This document shows, piece after piece, positions 54,851 to 63,475 of a DNA stretch of 64,000 nucleotides. Both the position numbers and the translations under genes were made by a program. The notes beneath the pieces are model-generated. The model was not told the DNA's origin. It worked only from the letters and a program-made list of their open reading frames with translations, and ran no database searches. Source of the stretch: Litchfieldella anticariensis FP35 = DSM 16096 (lineage in GTDB: Bacteria > Pseudomonadota > Gammaproteobacteria > Pseudomonadales > Halomonadaceae); assembly GCF_000409775.1 (NCBI RefSeq), contig NZ_KE332393.1, positions 190,171 through 254,170 on the forward strand, given 5' to 3'. Numbering within the stretch: position 1 is the first letter of the stretch; every line of letters starts with the position of its first letter.

Positions 54851-56053
54851 ATGACCAGCAAGAATTCGACAATGGATATCCCGCAGCAAGCTGGCGCCTG
54901 GGGAGCGGTGTTTTCCATGTCCCTGTGTGTTGCCATGTTGATTGCCTCCGAATTCATGCCGGTAAGCTTGTTGACGCCCATCGCCGACAGCCTTGGCGCT
55001 ACCGAAGGCCAGACAGGCCAGGCAATTTCCATCAGTGGTTTTTTTGCGGTGACCGCGAGCCTCCTTATGACAACTCTGGCGGGACGCATTGATCGCAAAT
55101 GGGTACTGATCGCCATGACGGGGTTGATGCTGCTCTCGCTGGGTCTCATTGCAGCAGCCCCCACCTTCATCGTGCTGATGCTGGCTCGCGCGCTGCTGGG
55201 AATCTGTATAGGGGGATTCTGGGCTCTCGGGACGGCGGTTATTATGAGGCTGGTGCCCAAAGAGAGCGTATCCAGAGCCCTCGCCGTCATGTATACGGGG
55301 CAGGCCGTGGCAGCAGCGTTTGCCGCTCCGATTGGAAGTTACCTCGGCGGGATAATCGGCTGGCGAGGTGTCTTCTGGATTCTGGTCCCGATCGTGGCAC
55401 TGAACCTCGTGTGGCAATTGCTGGTCCTGCCATCATTGCCGGCGAATGATCGGCAATCGTTTCGCTCACTTCTTGAGGTATTAAAGCGCCCCTATTTTGC
55501 CCAGGGAATCACCGCTGTGATTTTAACCTTCTCCGGTGCCTTCTCGATGTTCGCCTACCTGCGCCCCTTTCTTGAAACGGTCACCGGTGTAGATGTGGTG
55601 ACACTGTCCCAGCTCTTTCTCGTACTCGGCTGTAGCGGCTTTATCGGCACATGGGCCGGCGGCAGGTATGCCGATGACCACGTCATTCGGTTGCTACAAG
55701 TGGTGCCGCTGACAATGGCGGTGGTGACGCTCGGCCTCATTGGGTTCGGACAATTTGTAGTTACGACAGCAGCGCTGCTGGCCATTTGGGGCATCATGAA
55801 TACCGCGATGTCGATCGGGTGGATGGCCTGGCTTTCCCAGAATGTGGATGACGAGCCCGAAGCGGCAGGCAGTCTGATTGTTGCTGCCATACAGTCTTCC
55901 ATTCTGCTCGGCGCAGCGCTCGGTGGTGCACTGCTTGATCATATCGGAGTCGACGCGACCTTTATGGGAAGTGCGGTATTATCCGGCATAGCGGTCTTGC
56001 TGGTTGGATCTGGCAACCGGCTTCTCAAGGACACCTCGTTCAGAAAGTGCTGA
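54851..56053 (+). CDS. Major facilitator superfamily transporter (DHA1-like)
   Basis: A 400-aa twelve-segment carrier. AWGAVFSMSLCVAMLIASEF opens TM1, FMPVSLLTPIADSLG follows, and motif A-like LAGRIDRKWVLIAM near 78 and RALLGICIGGFWALGTAV near 113 are of the DHA1/YdhP-NepI type, which export drugs, nucleosides or sugars. ATG at 54851 has GAGGGG just upstream; the frame opens earlier over the operator region. Divergent from the LysR gene and likely controlled by it. Possible roles are export of the hydroxylase product or of a toxic substrate; not determinable from sequence. Confidence 0.88.
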   Translation: MTSKNSTMDIPQQAGAWGAVFSMSLCVAMLIASEFMPVSLLTPIADSLGATEGQTGQAISISGFFAVTASLLMTTLAGRIDRKWVLIAMTGLMLLSLGLIAAAPTFIVLMLARALLGICIGGFWALGTAVIMRLVPKESVSRALAVMYTGQAVAAAFAAPIGSYLGGIIGWRGVFWILVPIVALNLVWQLLVLPSLPANDRQSFRSLLEVLKRPYFAQGITAVILTFSGAFSMFAYLRPFLETVTGVDVVTLSQLFLVLGCSGFIGTWAGGRYADDHVIRLLQVVPLTMAVVTLGLIGFGQFVVTTAALLAIWGIMNTAMSIGWMAWLSQNVDDEPEAAGSLIVAAIQSSILLGAALGGALLDHIGVDATFMGSAVLSGIAVLLVGSGNRLLKDTSFRKC

Positions 56054-56248
56054 CAACACGGCTGTATGCGTCAGGAGAGGACCTGGACAAACGCTGAAAC
56101 ACTATTGCTTGTCCATCACCACATTGCTCAGCAGGCGCTGCATCATCAGACACCGCTTGATGTCATGAGGCAGTGGCAGAGGATGCAGCCAGAGTTATTT
56201 CACAAGCAAGTCATTCATCATACGGACCAGACAACTACCTCGGACACC
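56054..56248 (+). pseudogene. Decayed transposase C-terminal fragment (IS481-like)
   Basis: A remnant split over two frames. One frame reads SGEDLDK; after an apparent 1-nt deletion the next reads HHHIAQQALHHQTPLDVMRQ and then WQRMQPELFHKQ. This is the pattern of the C-terminus of DDE integrase-type transposases (A-E-D-L-x-x-T-L, Y-N-H-H-x-P-Q-x-A-L, T-P-x-x-A-x-x-x-W, P-E-L-F). No upstream catalytic domain, no inverted repeats and no intact frame remain. It sits just before yicC at the right edge of the accessory block. Confidence 0.6.
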
Positions 56249-56256
56249 GCAGAACA

Positions 56257-57120
56257 TCACTCAATATTCTGGATCTGCTCGCGCATCTGCTCGATCAGTA
56301 CCTTGAGCTCCACCGCGCAGCGCGTGGATTCGGCGACCACGGCCTTGGACGACAGGGTGTTGGCTTCGCGGTTGAGTTCCTGCATCAGGAAGTCGAGACG
56401 CCGGCCGACAGGGCCCTTTTGCTTGAGCTGACGCTCTACCTCGGTGACGTGGGTTTCGAGGCGGTCGAGTTCTTCGTCGACATCGGCTTTTTGCGCCAAT
56501 AGTGTGAGTTCGGCTTCCAGGCGTTGCGGATCGAGCTCTGCACGTACGGCCTCGAGACGTTCGAGGAGTTGGGTGCGCTGGCGTTCGAGGATGCTCGGCA
56601 GCAACGCGCGCACGGTATTGACTTGTTCGCGCACCCCTTTCAGACGATGCTCGATCAAGGCAGCAAGTTGTTCGCCCTCACGGGCACGCCCGGCAGTTAG
56701 GTCGTTCAGAGCGGCGTCGAACAACTCCAGGGCCGCGGTCTTGACCACGTCCATATCGAGCCCTTGGGTATCGACGATGCCTGGGTGGTCGAGCAACGCC
56801 AAGGCGTCGGGCATTGCCACACCGGGCAGCTCGCTGCGCACTTCAAGTAGGGCGCGGGTCAGCTCGGCAAGTCGCTCGCGGTTGATCGTCAGGTTCTCGC
56901 CGACGGCGGAGGGCTCGAAGCGCAGGGTACATTCCACCTTGCCGCGCGCCAGCTTGGCTCGCAGTGTGTCGCGGTAAGCGGGTTCCAGGTCGCGTAATGT
57001 CTCGGGCAGGCGGAAATGCAGATCGAGATAGCGCTGATTCACTGAGCGCAGTTCGAGTTGCAGGCTGCCCCAATCGGCTTCCCGGCTCTGGCGGGCAAAA
57101 GCGGTCATGCTGTGAACCAT
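56257..57120 (-). CDS. yicC: YicC family endoribonuclease
   Basis: A 287-aa YicC/YloC protein. N-terminal MVHSMTAFARQSREADWGSL and the C-terminal GPVGRRLDFLMQELNREANT with the SKAVVAES tail are diagnostic. YicC is reported as an RNase affecting small-RNA stability in E. coli. It is divergent from rph as in E. coli and Pseudomonas, but the usual partner gmk lies 15 kb away because of the accessory insertion. Confidence 0.95.
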   Translation of the reverse strand: MVHSMTAFARQSREADWGSLQLELRSVNQRYLDLHFRLPETLRDLEPAYRDTLRAKLARGKVECTLRFEPSAVGENLTINRERLAELTRALLEVRSELPGVAMPDALALLDHPGIVDTQGLDMDVVKTAALELFDAALNDLTAGRAREGEQLAALIEHRLKGVREQVNTVRALLPSILERQRTQLLERLEAVRAELDPQRLEAELTLLAQKADVDEELDRLETHVTEVERQLKQKGPVGRRLDFLMQELNREANTLSSKAVVAESTRCAVELKVLIEQMREQIQNIE

Positions 57121-57288
57121 GCTGACTCCTGGTACTACGCGGTACGCGGCCGGTTATCGAGAACCCAATAGTGTAACCGATACTAGGGCACAAGCGTGTA
57201 GAATGGCGCCACATGTCGAATCGCCGATCTCGGCGACAGCGGCATTCCTTCTAAGTCAATCGATACGAGAGAGTCTTTGAGAACGCCT

Positions 57289-58011
57289 ATGCGCCCCAGT
57301 GGACGACAGCCCGACCAACCCCGCGAAATCACTTTGACCCGTGAATACACCCGCCATGCCGAAGGTTCGGTGCTGGTCGAGTTCGGCGATACCCGAGTGT
57401 TGTGCAATGCCAGCGTCGAGGCCGGGGTACCGCGCTGGTTGAGAGGCAAGAACCAGGGATGGGTAACCGCCGAATATGGCATGTTGCCACGTGCCACCCA
57501 TACCCGTGGCGGTCGCGAGGCGGCACGTGGCAAGCAAGGTGGCCGCACCTTGGAGATCCAGCGACTGATCGGCCGCTCGCTGCGGGCAGCAGTCAATCTG
57601 AAGCGGCTGGGCGAGTTCACCATTACCGTCGACTGTGACGTGATCCAGGCCGATGGGGGCACCCGCACCGCTTCGATCACCGGCGGTTGCGTGGCGCTGA
57701 TCGACGCCATCCGTTATCTGCAGCGCAAGAAGCTGATCCAGCAGGATCCCTTCAAGCAGTTGGTCAGTTCCGTGTCGGTGGGTATCTTCCGGGGAACGCC
57801 GGTGGTCGACCTCGATTACCCAGAGGATAGCGGCGCCGATACCGACATGAACGTGGTGATGACCGAGGGCGGCGGCCTGATCGAGGTCCAAGGCACCGCC
57901 GAGGCGGGAGAATTCACCCGAGCCGAGCTCAATGCCATGCTCGACCTGGCTGAAGGAGCCGGGCGTCAGCTCTTCGAACACCAACGCGAGGCCCTGGGCA
58001 TGCGTGGCTGA
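57289..58011 (+). CDS. rph: Ribonuclease PH
   Basis: Phosphorolytic 3'-5' exoribonuclease trimming tRNA 3' ends. [20 protein letters not shown] at the start, [20 protein letters not shown] near 65, [13 protein letters not shown] near 93, [19 protein letters not shown] near 115 and [19 protein letters not shown] near 178 cover the phosphate site and hexamer interface. ATG at 57289 gives 240 aa (238 in E. coli), and the catalytic core is complete. Convergent with the crc gene across a perfect hairpin. Confidence 0.96.
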   Translation: MRPSGRQPDQPREITLTREYTRHAEGSVLVEFGDTRVLCNASVEAGVPRWLRGKNQGWVTAEYGMLPRATHTRGGREAARGKQGGRTLEIQRLIGRSLRAAVNLKRLGEFTITVDCDVIQADGGTRTASITGGCVALIDAIRYLQRKKLIQQDPFKQLVSSVSVGIFRGTPVVDLDYPEDSGADTDMNVVMTEGGGLIEVQGTAEAGEFTRAELNAMLDLAEGAGRQLFEHQREALGMRG

Positions 58012-58035
58012 GACCATTTGACGCATGTTCGATGA

Positions 58036-58063
58036 ATGACGCCGGCACGATGGCCGGCGTCAT
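58036..58063. terminator. Bidirectional hairpin between rph and crc
   Basis: Perfect 11-bp arms (58036-58046, 58053-58063) with a 6-nt loop, between the two converging stops. Very GC-rich; no T-tract on either side. Confidence 0.55.
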
Positions 58064-58087
58064 GGCGACGGGAAACGGCGAGGACGC

Positions 58088-58855
58088 TTAGAGGGTGAGA
58101 TCGTACTCGACGATCAATGGCGCAAACTGCGAGAAGGTGGCGTCGTAGTCGATCCAGGCATCGGTCACGTGGCGCCGGAAGTTGGGGCCGACCACTTGGT
58201 AGTCGATGCGCCAGCCTTCCTGGCGGGAGCGCGGCTGATCCTGATCCAGTGCCGGCCACCAGGTGTATTCCCCGGCGTCGCGATTGATCTCGCGGAACGT
58301 ATCGATAAAGCCGGTGGGGCCGAACACCTGATCCATCCAGGCACGTTCCTCGGGCTTGAAGCCCGGGGTGGTCTGGTTATCCGCCCAGTTAGCCAGGTCG
58401 AGGGTCTTGTGGGCGATATGCCAGGTACCGCAGATGATGTACTCACGACGCTTCCTGGCCATCTTCGACAGGTATTCCTGGTATTGGGCCATGAAGGAGG
58501 CCTTGGCGGCGGGATCGCTGCCATCGGGCATCAGGAAGCTGGCAATACTGAAGCGTTCGTAGTCGGCCTGCAGGAAACGCCCTTCGTGGTCGCACTGCTC
58601 GAAACCCAGGCCGTACATGATGGCCTTGGGAATCTTGCGGCAATACAGCCCCACGCCGGAAAAATTGTCCTGCTCGGCGTCGAGAAAATAACCCTCGTAA
58701 CCTTCCGGGTAGAGGATGCTGTCATCCAGTTCGAAGCTTTTGGCCTTGAGGTTCTGCACGCAGACGACATCGGCGTCCTGGTTGTCCAACCAATCGAGGA
58801 AACCCCGATCGACCGCTTCGCGGATGCCATTGACATTGATGCTGGCGATTTTCAT
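58088..58855 (-). CDS. crc: Catabolite repression control protein Crc (non-catalytic exonuclease III homologue)
   Basis: A 255-aa exonuclease/endonuclease/phosphatase-fold protein that would be annotated as ExoIII, but the catalytic residues are gone. The ExoIII LQETK glutamate is replaced in VQNLK (Asn35), the GDxN pair in CGTWH (142-146), and the terminal SDH in SQFAPL (about 243-248). The segments RKRREYIICG, AHKTLDLANW and PLIVEYD instead match Pseudomonas Crc, which with Hfq represses translation of catabolic mRNAs. Gene order rph-crc-pyrE is also as in Pseudomonas. ATG at 58855 starts the conserved MKIASINVNG. Confidence 0.85.
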   Translation of the reverse strand: MKIASINVNGIREAVDRGFLDWLDNQDADVVCVQNLKAKSFELDDSILYPEGYEGYFLDAEQDNFSGVGLYCRKIPKAIMYGLGFEQCDHEGRFLQADYERFSIASFLMPDGSDPAAKASFMAQYQEYLSKMARKRREYIICGTWHIAHKTLDLANWADNQTTPGFKPEERAWMDQVFGPTGFIDTFREINRDAGEYTWWPALDQDQPRSRQEGWRIDYQVVGPNFRRHVTDAWIDYDATFSQFAPLIVEYDLTL

Positions 58856-58974
58856 TGCATGGTCCCTTTTCCGTCGCGCGTGTATGATACCCGACGTTTC
58901 GACGTTTTGGTAAATGGCTTTGACCGATGAACATGCTAAGGGGGCGTGAGGTGGATAGTCGCAGGGGGGACAAC

Positions 58975-59631
58975 ATGCAGCCATATCAGCGCGAGTTCAT
59001 CGAGTTCGCCATTGACCAGGGGGTGTTGCGCTTCGGTGAATTCACCCTCAAGTCCGGTCGTATCAGCCCCTACTTCTTCAATGCCGGACTGTTCAAGAGC
59101 GGTGCCGCCCTGGCCAGGCTCGGGCGTTGCTATGCCCAGGCCATCGAGAATAGCGAACTCCAGGCCGATGTGCTGTTCGGCCCCGCCTACAAGGGCATAT
59201 CTTTGGCGGCGAGCACGGCCGTGGCGCTTGCCGAGCACCATCACCACGACATGCCCTTCGCCTTCAACCGCAAGGAAGCCAAGGATCACGGTGAAGGCGG
59301 TAATATCGTGGGTGCCGATCTCAAGGGACGCATCCTGATCATCGACGACGTGATCACCGCCGGTACCGCCATTCGTGAGGTCATGCAACTGATCGAGGCG
59401 GCCGGTGCCGAGGCCGCCGGAGTGGTAATCGCCCTGGACCGCCAGGAACGCGGCAACGGCGAGCTGAGCGCCATCCAGGAGGTCGAACACACTTACGGCA
59501 TGCCGGTGGTCAGCATTGTCACCCTCGACATGGTGTTGACCTACCTGGAAGAACACGCGGGTGCCGACATGCAGCGCCATGCCGACGCCATTCGCGCCTA
59601 TCGTGCACGCTACGGTGTACAGCATGGCTGA
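58975..59631 (+). CDS. pyrE: Orotate phosphoribosyltransferase
   Basis: Forms OMP from orotate and PRPP in pyrimidine synthesis. [16 protein letters not shown] near residue 25, [18 protein letters not shown] near 69, [18 protein letters not shown] near 98 and the PRPP-binding [14 protein letters not shown] near 122 are all typical. ATG at 58975 preceded by GGGGGGA gives 218 aa (E. coli 213). Divergent from crc. A hairpin with GCAA loop follows the stop. Confidence 0.97.
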   Translation: MQPYQREFIEFAIDQGVLRFGEFTLKSGRISPYFFNAGLFKSGAALARLGRCYAQAIENSELQADVLFGPAYKGISLAASTAVALAEHHHHDMPFAFNRKEAKDHGEGGNIVGADLKGRILIIDDVITAGTAIREVMQLIEAAGAEAAGVVIALDRQERGNGELSAIQEVEHTYGMPVVSIVTLDMVLTYLEEHAGADMQRHADAIRAYRARYGVQHG

Positions 59632-59650
59632 ATGTCGCCGCTTGGCCAAT

Positions 59651-59674
59651 CTCGGGCCCCGCAAGGGGCCCGAG
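59651..59674 (+). terminator. GNRA-type hairpin after pyrE
   Basis: Perfect 10-bp stem CTCGGGCCCC / GGGGCCCGAG capped by a stable GCAA tetraloop, 19 nt after the pyrE stop. No T-tract. Ends or stabilises the pyrE transcript before trmL. Confidence 0.55.
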
Positions 59675-59708
59675 TGCGTTGGTGGCTACCCTTTATCAGG
59701 AAGTGGTT

Positions 59709-60200
59709 ATGCTTGATGTGGTGCTGTTTGAGCCCGAAATTCCACCCAACACCGGTAATCTGATCCGGTTATGTGCCAATACCGGCTTTCGTCTGCACCT
59801 GATCGAACCTATGGGTTTCGTGCTTGACGACAGGCGTTTGCGGCGTGCCGGGCTGGACTATCACGAATGGGCGGCGGTGCGCGTACATCGCCATTGGCCC
59901 GCCTTTCTCGACAGCGTGGCACCGAAGCGGGTCTTCGCCATCTCGACGCGCGGCCGTACCGGTTACCATGAGCCATGTTACGCGCCTGGCGATGCGCTGG
60001 TGTTCGGTCCTGAGACTCGCGGCTTGCCCCAGGCGATGCTCGATGCGCTACCGCCTGCCCAGCGTCTGCGTATCCCTATGCTGCCGGACAGCCGCAGCCT
60101 GAACCTTTCCAACGCCTGTGCGGTGATCGTCTATGAGGCCTGGCGACAGCTTGGCTTTCATGGCGCCGCAGGCATCGATATTGCCACCCCGAAGGAGTGA
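59709..60200 (+). CDS. trmL: tRNA (cytidine(34)-2'-O)-methyltransferase TrmL
   Basis: A 163-aa SPOUT methyltransferase modifying the wobble base of tRNA-Leu. [20 protein letters not shown] near the start, [11 protein letters not shown] near residue 98 and the knot-forming [18 protein letters not shown] near 123 are signatures. ATG at 59709 has AGGAAG upstream. rep starts 3 nt after its stop, so the two are co-transcribed. Confidence 0.95.
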   Translation: MLDVVLFEPEIPPNTGNLIRLCANTGFRLHLIEPMGFVLDDRRLRRAGLDYHEWAAVRVHRHWPAFLDSVAPKRVFAISTRGRTGYHEPCYAPGDALVFGPETRGLPQAMLDALPPAQRLRIPMLPDSRSLNLSNACAVIVYEAWRQLGFHGAAGIDIATPKE

Positions 60201-60203
60201 TCG

Positions 60204-62255
60204 ATGTCGATCCAGCAACGCCTGGCCAAGCTGAACCCCCGCCAGCAAGAAGCGGTGCGCTATATCGATGGCCCCTGTCTGGTATTGGCTGGCGCGGGCT
60301 CGGGCAAGACCAGCGTGATCACCACCAAGATCGCCTACCTGGTGCAGGAATGCGGCCTGAACGCGCGGCGAATTGCCGCAGTGACCTTCACCAACAAGGC
60401 GGCTCGCGAGATGAAGGAGCGCGTGGGCCAGATGCTCAAGGGCAAGGAGGGACACGGCCTGACGGTGTCGACCTTCCACACGCTGGGGCTCAACATCATC
60501 CGCGGAGAGCTCAAGGCGTTGGGCTACAAGCCGGGCTTCTCGCTATTCGACCCGGAGGACGCCAAGGCGCTGCTGCGCGATCTGATGAACAAGGACGCCC
60601 AGGTCGACGCCGAACAGATCAATACCGTGCAGCATGCAATCTCGCAGTGGAAGAACGACCTGGTGTTGCCGGGCGAGGCGCTGTCGCATGCTGCCGATGA
60701 CGACGAGCAATATGCCGCGCGTGTCTACGAAGCCTATGGGCGACATCTCAAGGCCTACAACGCGGTCGACTTCGACGACCTGATCCTGCTGCCGGTGGTA
60801 TTGCTGCAACGTGATCCGGAAGCGCTGGCGCGTTGGCGGCGCAAGATCCACTACATGCTGGTCGACGAATACCAGGACACCAATGTCAGTCAGTACTTGC
60901 TGGTCAAGTTGCTGATGGGCGAGCGCGCGACCTTCACCGTGGTAGGCGACGACGACCAGTCGATCTACGCCTGGCGAGGGGCACGGCCTGAGAACCTGGT
61001 CACGCTGGGTGAGGATTTCCCGCGTCTGCGCGTCATCAAGCTGGAGCAGAACTATCGCTCCACGGGCACCATTTTGCGTGCCGCCAATACCCTGATCGCC
61101 AACAACCCTCACGTCTACGACAAGACGCTGTGGTCGGAGATGGGGCAGGGCGTGCCAATCCGCGTGGTGGTCAATCGCCACGAAGAAGCCGAGGCCGAGC
61201 GTGTGGCCAGCGAGATCCTGACCCGGCGCATCAAGGAACGCGCCGAATGGCGCGACTTCGCGGTGCTATACCGTGGCAACTTCCAGGCCCGGCTGCTGGA
61301 GCTCAAGCTTCAGCACTACCAAATCCCCTACAAGCTCTCTGGCGGTACCTCCTTCTTCTCGCGAGGCGAGATCAAGGATGCCATGGCGTACCTGCGGCTA
61401 CTGATCAATCCAGCCGATGACAATGCCTTCCTGCGTATCGTCAATGTGCCACGCCGCGAGATCGGCCCCGGTACCCTGGAGCAGCTCGCCAACTATGCCA
61501 CTGAGCGCGGTGTCTCACTGTTTGCCGCCTGTCATGAGATGGGCCTGGAACAGGTGTTGTCGACACGAGCCGTGGAGCGCCTGGGACGTTTCACCCACTT
61601 CATCGACGGCGTGCGTCGGCGTATGGACCAAGGCGATGCCCTGGCCGCCATTCGTGACATGCTGCGTGAGATGGATTACGAGGCCTGGCTGTACCAGAAC
61701 GCCAGCGCCCCGACCATCGCCGAGCGGCGCATGGCCAACGTGTGGACGTTGATCGATCAGCTCGAAAAGTCGATGCACCGCGATCCGGAAGAGATCACCG
61801 ACAGCGAGGACACCGAAACCGAAGGCGTAGAGGCGGCCATCTCGCGGCTGGTGCTGCGCGATATCCTCGAGCAACAGGCGGAAGAGGACGACTCCGACCG
61901 CGTGCAACTGCTGACCATGCATGCCTCCAAGGGCCTGGAATTCCCGCATGTCTATCTGATGGGGCTGGAAGAGGAACTGCTACCGCACCGCAACGCCATC
62001 GAAGCTGGCACGGTAGAGGAAGAGCGCCGTCTGGCCTACGTAGGCATCACTCGAGCGCGCCAGACCCTGACCTTGACCCTGGCGCGTCAGCGCAAGGCTT
62101 ACGGTGAGCTGATGGACTGTACCCCAAGCCGTTTCCTCGACGAGTTGCCCGTAGACGACCTGGAATGGGAAGGGCGCGCCGACAAGGAAGACCCGGACAA
62201 GAAACAGGCCCGCGGGCAAGATGCCATCGCGGGCCTGCGCTCGTTACTCGGCTGA
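60204..62255 (+). CDS. rep: ATP-dependent DNA helicase Rep
   Basis: Superfamily 1A 3'-5' helicase that clears proteins ahead of replication forks. Walker A AGAGSGKTS at about residues 29-37, VDEYQDTNVSQY near 220, GDDDQSIYAWRGARPENL near 246, KLEQNYRST near 280, and YVGITRARQ near 610. 683 aa (E. coli Rep 673) and the MSIQQRLAKLNPRQQEAV start fit Rep rather than UvrD, which is encoded separately at 9.8 kb. Follows trmL by 3 nt and ends at a strong hairpin. Confidence 0.95.
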   Translation: MSIQQRLAKLNPRQQEAVRYIDGPCLVLAGAGSGKTSVITTKIAYLVQECGLNARRIAAVTFTNKAAREMKERVGQMLKGKEGHGLTVSTFHTLGLNIIRGELKALGYKPGFSLFDPEDAKALLRDLMNKDAQVDAEQINTVQHAISQWKNDLVLPGEALSHAADDDEQYAARVYEAYGRHLKAYNAVDFDDLILLPVVLLQRDPEALARWRRKIHYMLVDEYQDTNVSQYLLVKLLMGERATFTVVGDDDQSIYAWRGARPENLVTLGEDFPRLRVIKLEQNYRSTGTILRAANTLIANNPHVYDKTLWSEMGQGVPIRVVVNRHEEAEAERVASEILTRRIKERAEWRDFAVLYRGNFQARLLELKLQHYQIPYKLSGGTSFFSRGEIKDAMAYLRLLINPADDNAFLRIVNVPRREIGPGTLEQLANYATERGVSLFAACHEMGLEQVLSTRAVERLGRFTHFIDGVRRRMDQGDALAAIRDMLREMDYEAWLYQNASAPTIAERRMANVWTLIDQLEKSMHRDPEEITDSEDTETEGVEAAISRLVLRDILEQQAEEDDSDRVQLLTMHASKGLEFPHVYLMGLEEELLPHRNAIEAGTVEEERRLAYVGITRARQTLTLTLARQRKAYGELMDCTPSRFLDELPVDDLEWEGRADKEDPDKKQARGQDAIAGLRSLLG

Positions 62256-62276
62256 GAGAGGTTGCCTCAACTGAGA

Positions 62277-62302
62277 GTTCCTTGCCTGGCTAGGCAAGGA
62301 AC
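62277..62302. terminator. Bidirectional hairpin between rep and the cytochrome gene
   Basis: Perfect 10-bp arms GTTCCTTGCC / GGCAAGGAAC with a 6-nt TGGCTA loop in the 51-bp space between convergent stops. No long T-tract. Confidence 0.6.
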
Positions 62303-62306
62303 CGGC

Positions 62307-63083
62307 TCATTCAGCGGCTTCGATCATGTGATCGACGGCCGCCTTGGTCTCGGCATCCGACAGGTTCGGATTGCCGCCTTTGGGTGGCATGGCGCCAACG
62401 CCATTGATGGCATGGTCGTAGAGGGTTTCGGTGCCCTTTTCCAGGCGTGGTGCCCAGGCTTCGGCATCACCGAGCATAGGGGCGCCGGCGGCACCGGTGT
62501 CGTGGCATGCCATGCACACGCGGCCATAGACGGCTTCCCCGTCGATATCGCTGGCAGCGGCTGCTTCGCCTTCGCCGCCTTCTCCTTCGCCACCACTCGC
62601 GGCCGCTTGTTCGCTGGCGCCGCCGCCACCGACTTGCGGCAGTTCGCCGTCGTATACCGGCTCGACCAGATGATTGACTGCGGCCTTCACCTCATCATCG
62701 GACAGGTTCGGGTTGCCGCCCTTGGCGGGCATGGCCTGGAAGCCATTGATTGCGTGGTCGTAGAGCGTTTCGATGCCTTTATCGAGGCGTGATGCCCAAG
62801 CGTCTGCTTGGCCACGCACCGGAGCGCCGGCGGCGCCGCTTTCATGGCAAGCCATGCAAACGTTGTTATAGATGCCGGCACCGTCGACGGCTCCGCCGCT
62901 ATCGGCACTGGCGCTGGCCGGGGCCGCCGCTGTACCGCAATCTTCCCCCTCCAGGCAGAGTTCCCCGACCGGCTTCAAACGCTCCGCGATCGCTTCGCGT
63001 TCGGCATCTTCCTGGGCGTGAGCCGTGCCTGCCACTGCCAGGCTTAGGGTGGCCAGACACCCCATGATCAGTTTGAATTTCAC
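62307..63083 (-). CDS. Di-haem cytochrome c5-type protein
   Basis: An exported tandem c-type cytochrome of about 258 aa. A signal peptide ends near residue 23 (AHAQ). Two near-identical cytochrome c5 domains carry haem sites CMACHESGAAGAP (about 76-88) and CMACHDTGAAGAP (about 190-202), each followed by a methionine-ligand loop, AMPAKGGNPNLSD and AMPPKGGNPNLSD. A Gly/Glu/Ala-rich linker (about 150-180) joins them. GTG at 63083 is chosen for AGAGG 8 nt upstream; two further GTGs upstream are in frame. Matches the c5 gene near rep in Pseudomonas (cycB), but with the domain duplicated. Electron carrier to a terminal oxidase. Confidence 0.9.
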   Translation of the reverse strand: MKFKLIMGCLATLSLAVAGTAHAQEDAEREAIAERLKPVGELCLEGEDCGTAAAPASASADSGGAVDGAGIYNNVCMACHESGAAGAPVRGQADAWASRLDKGIETLYDHAINGFQAMPAKGGNPNLSDDEVKAAVNHLVEPVYDGELPQVGGGGASEQAAASGGEGEGGEGEAAAASDIDGEAVYGRVCMACHDTGAAGAPMLGDAEAWAPRLEKGTETLYDHAINGVGAMPPKGGNPNLSDAETKAAVDHMIEAAE

Positions 63084-63351
63084 TCTCACCACCTCTTCAC
63101 GGTCCTGTAATTCGGAGCATCACGCAACGTAGCGATTGTCCTACGCAGGCATTTATCAGTATTCCCTTGGATGCACCAGCGCAAAGGGGGACAGTATACC
63201 GACAACCCAATTGCCAGGAAAATGTCATCCGTCGGCCATTCGGCGTAGATGGCCTACACCGAGAGGATGGTAACCCTTGGTGGATGCTGGACAGCCGAAA
63301 GTCAGGCGGGTAGGATTACGGGCGCCTGATCGCACTGGCATCAGGCACCAC

Positions 63352-63428
63352 GCGCCCATAGCTCAGCTGGATAGAGTGACGCCCTCCGAAGGCGTAGGTC
63401 GCAGGTTCGAATCCTGCTGGGCGCGCCA
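63352..63428 (+). tRNA. tRNA-Arg (anticodon CCG)
   Basis: Full cloverleaf: acceptor GCGCCCA pairs with TGGGCGC, the anticodon stem ACGCC/GGCGT encloses loop CTCCGAA with anticodon CCG (reads CGG), and the T-arm GCAGG-TTCGAAT-CCTGC is perfect. CCA is encoded (63426-63428). 77 nt, single gene with a terminator just downstream. Confidence 0.97.
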
Positions 63429-63440
63429 CATTCGAATATC

Positions 63441-63475
63441 AAGGGCTTGCGAGACATCGCAGGCCCTTCGTTTTC
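63441..63475 (+). terminator. Terminator of tRNA-Arg
   Basis: A 12-bp stem (63441-63452 with 63457-63468, one G-T pair) and GACA loop, followed by CGTTTTC, 12 nt after the tRNA 3' end. Confidence 0.75.

Noticed and set aside
56066-56431. Intact 121-aa gene between the MFS gene and yicC
   Set aside because: Its second half is antisense to yicC, and the first half is a frameshifted transposase tail; treated as a pseudogene fragment.
58088-58855. Exodeoxyribonuclease III (xthA)
   Set aside because: Catalytic Glu, Asp/Asn and Asp/His motifs are replaced and the gene order and segments match Crc, so the enzymatic name would mislead.
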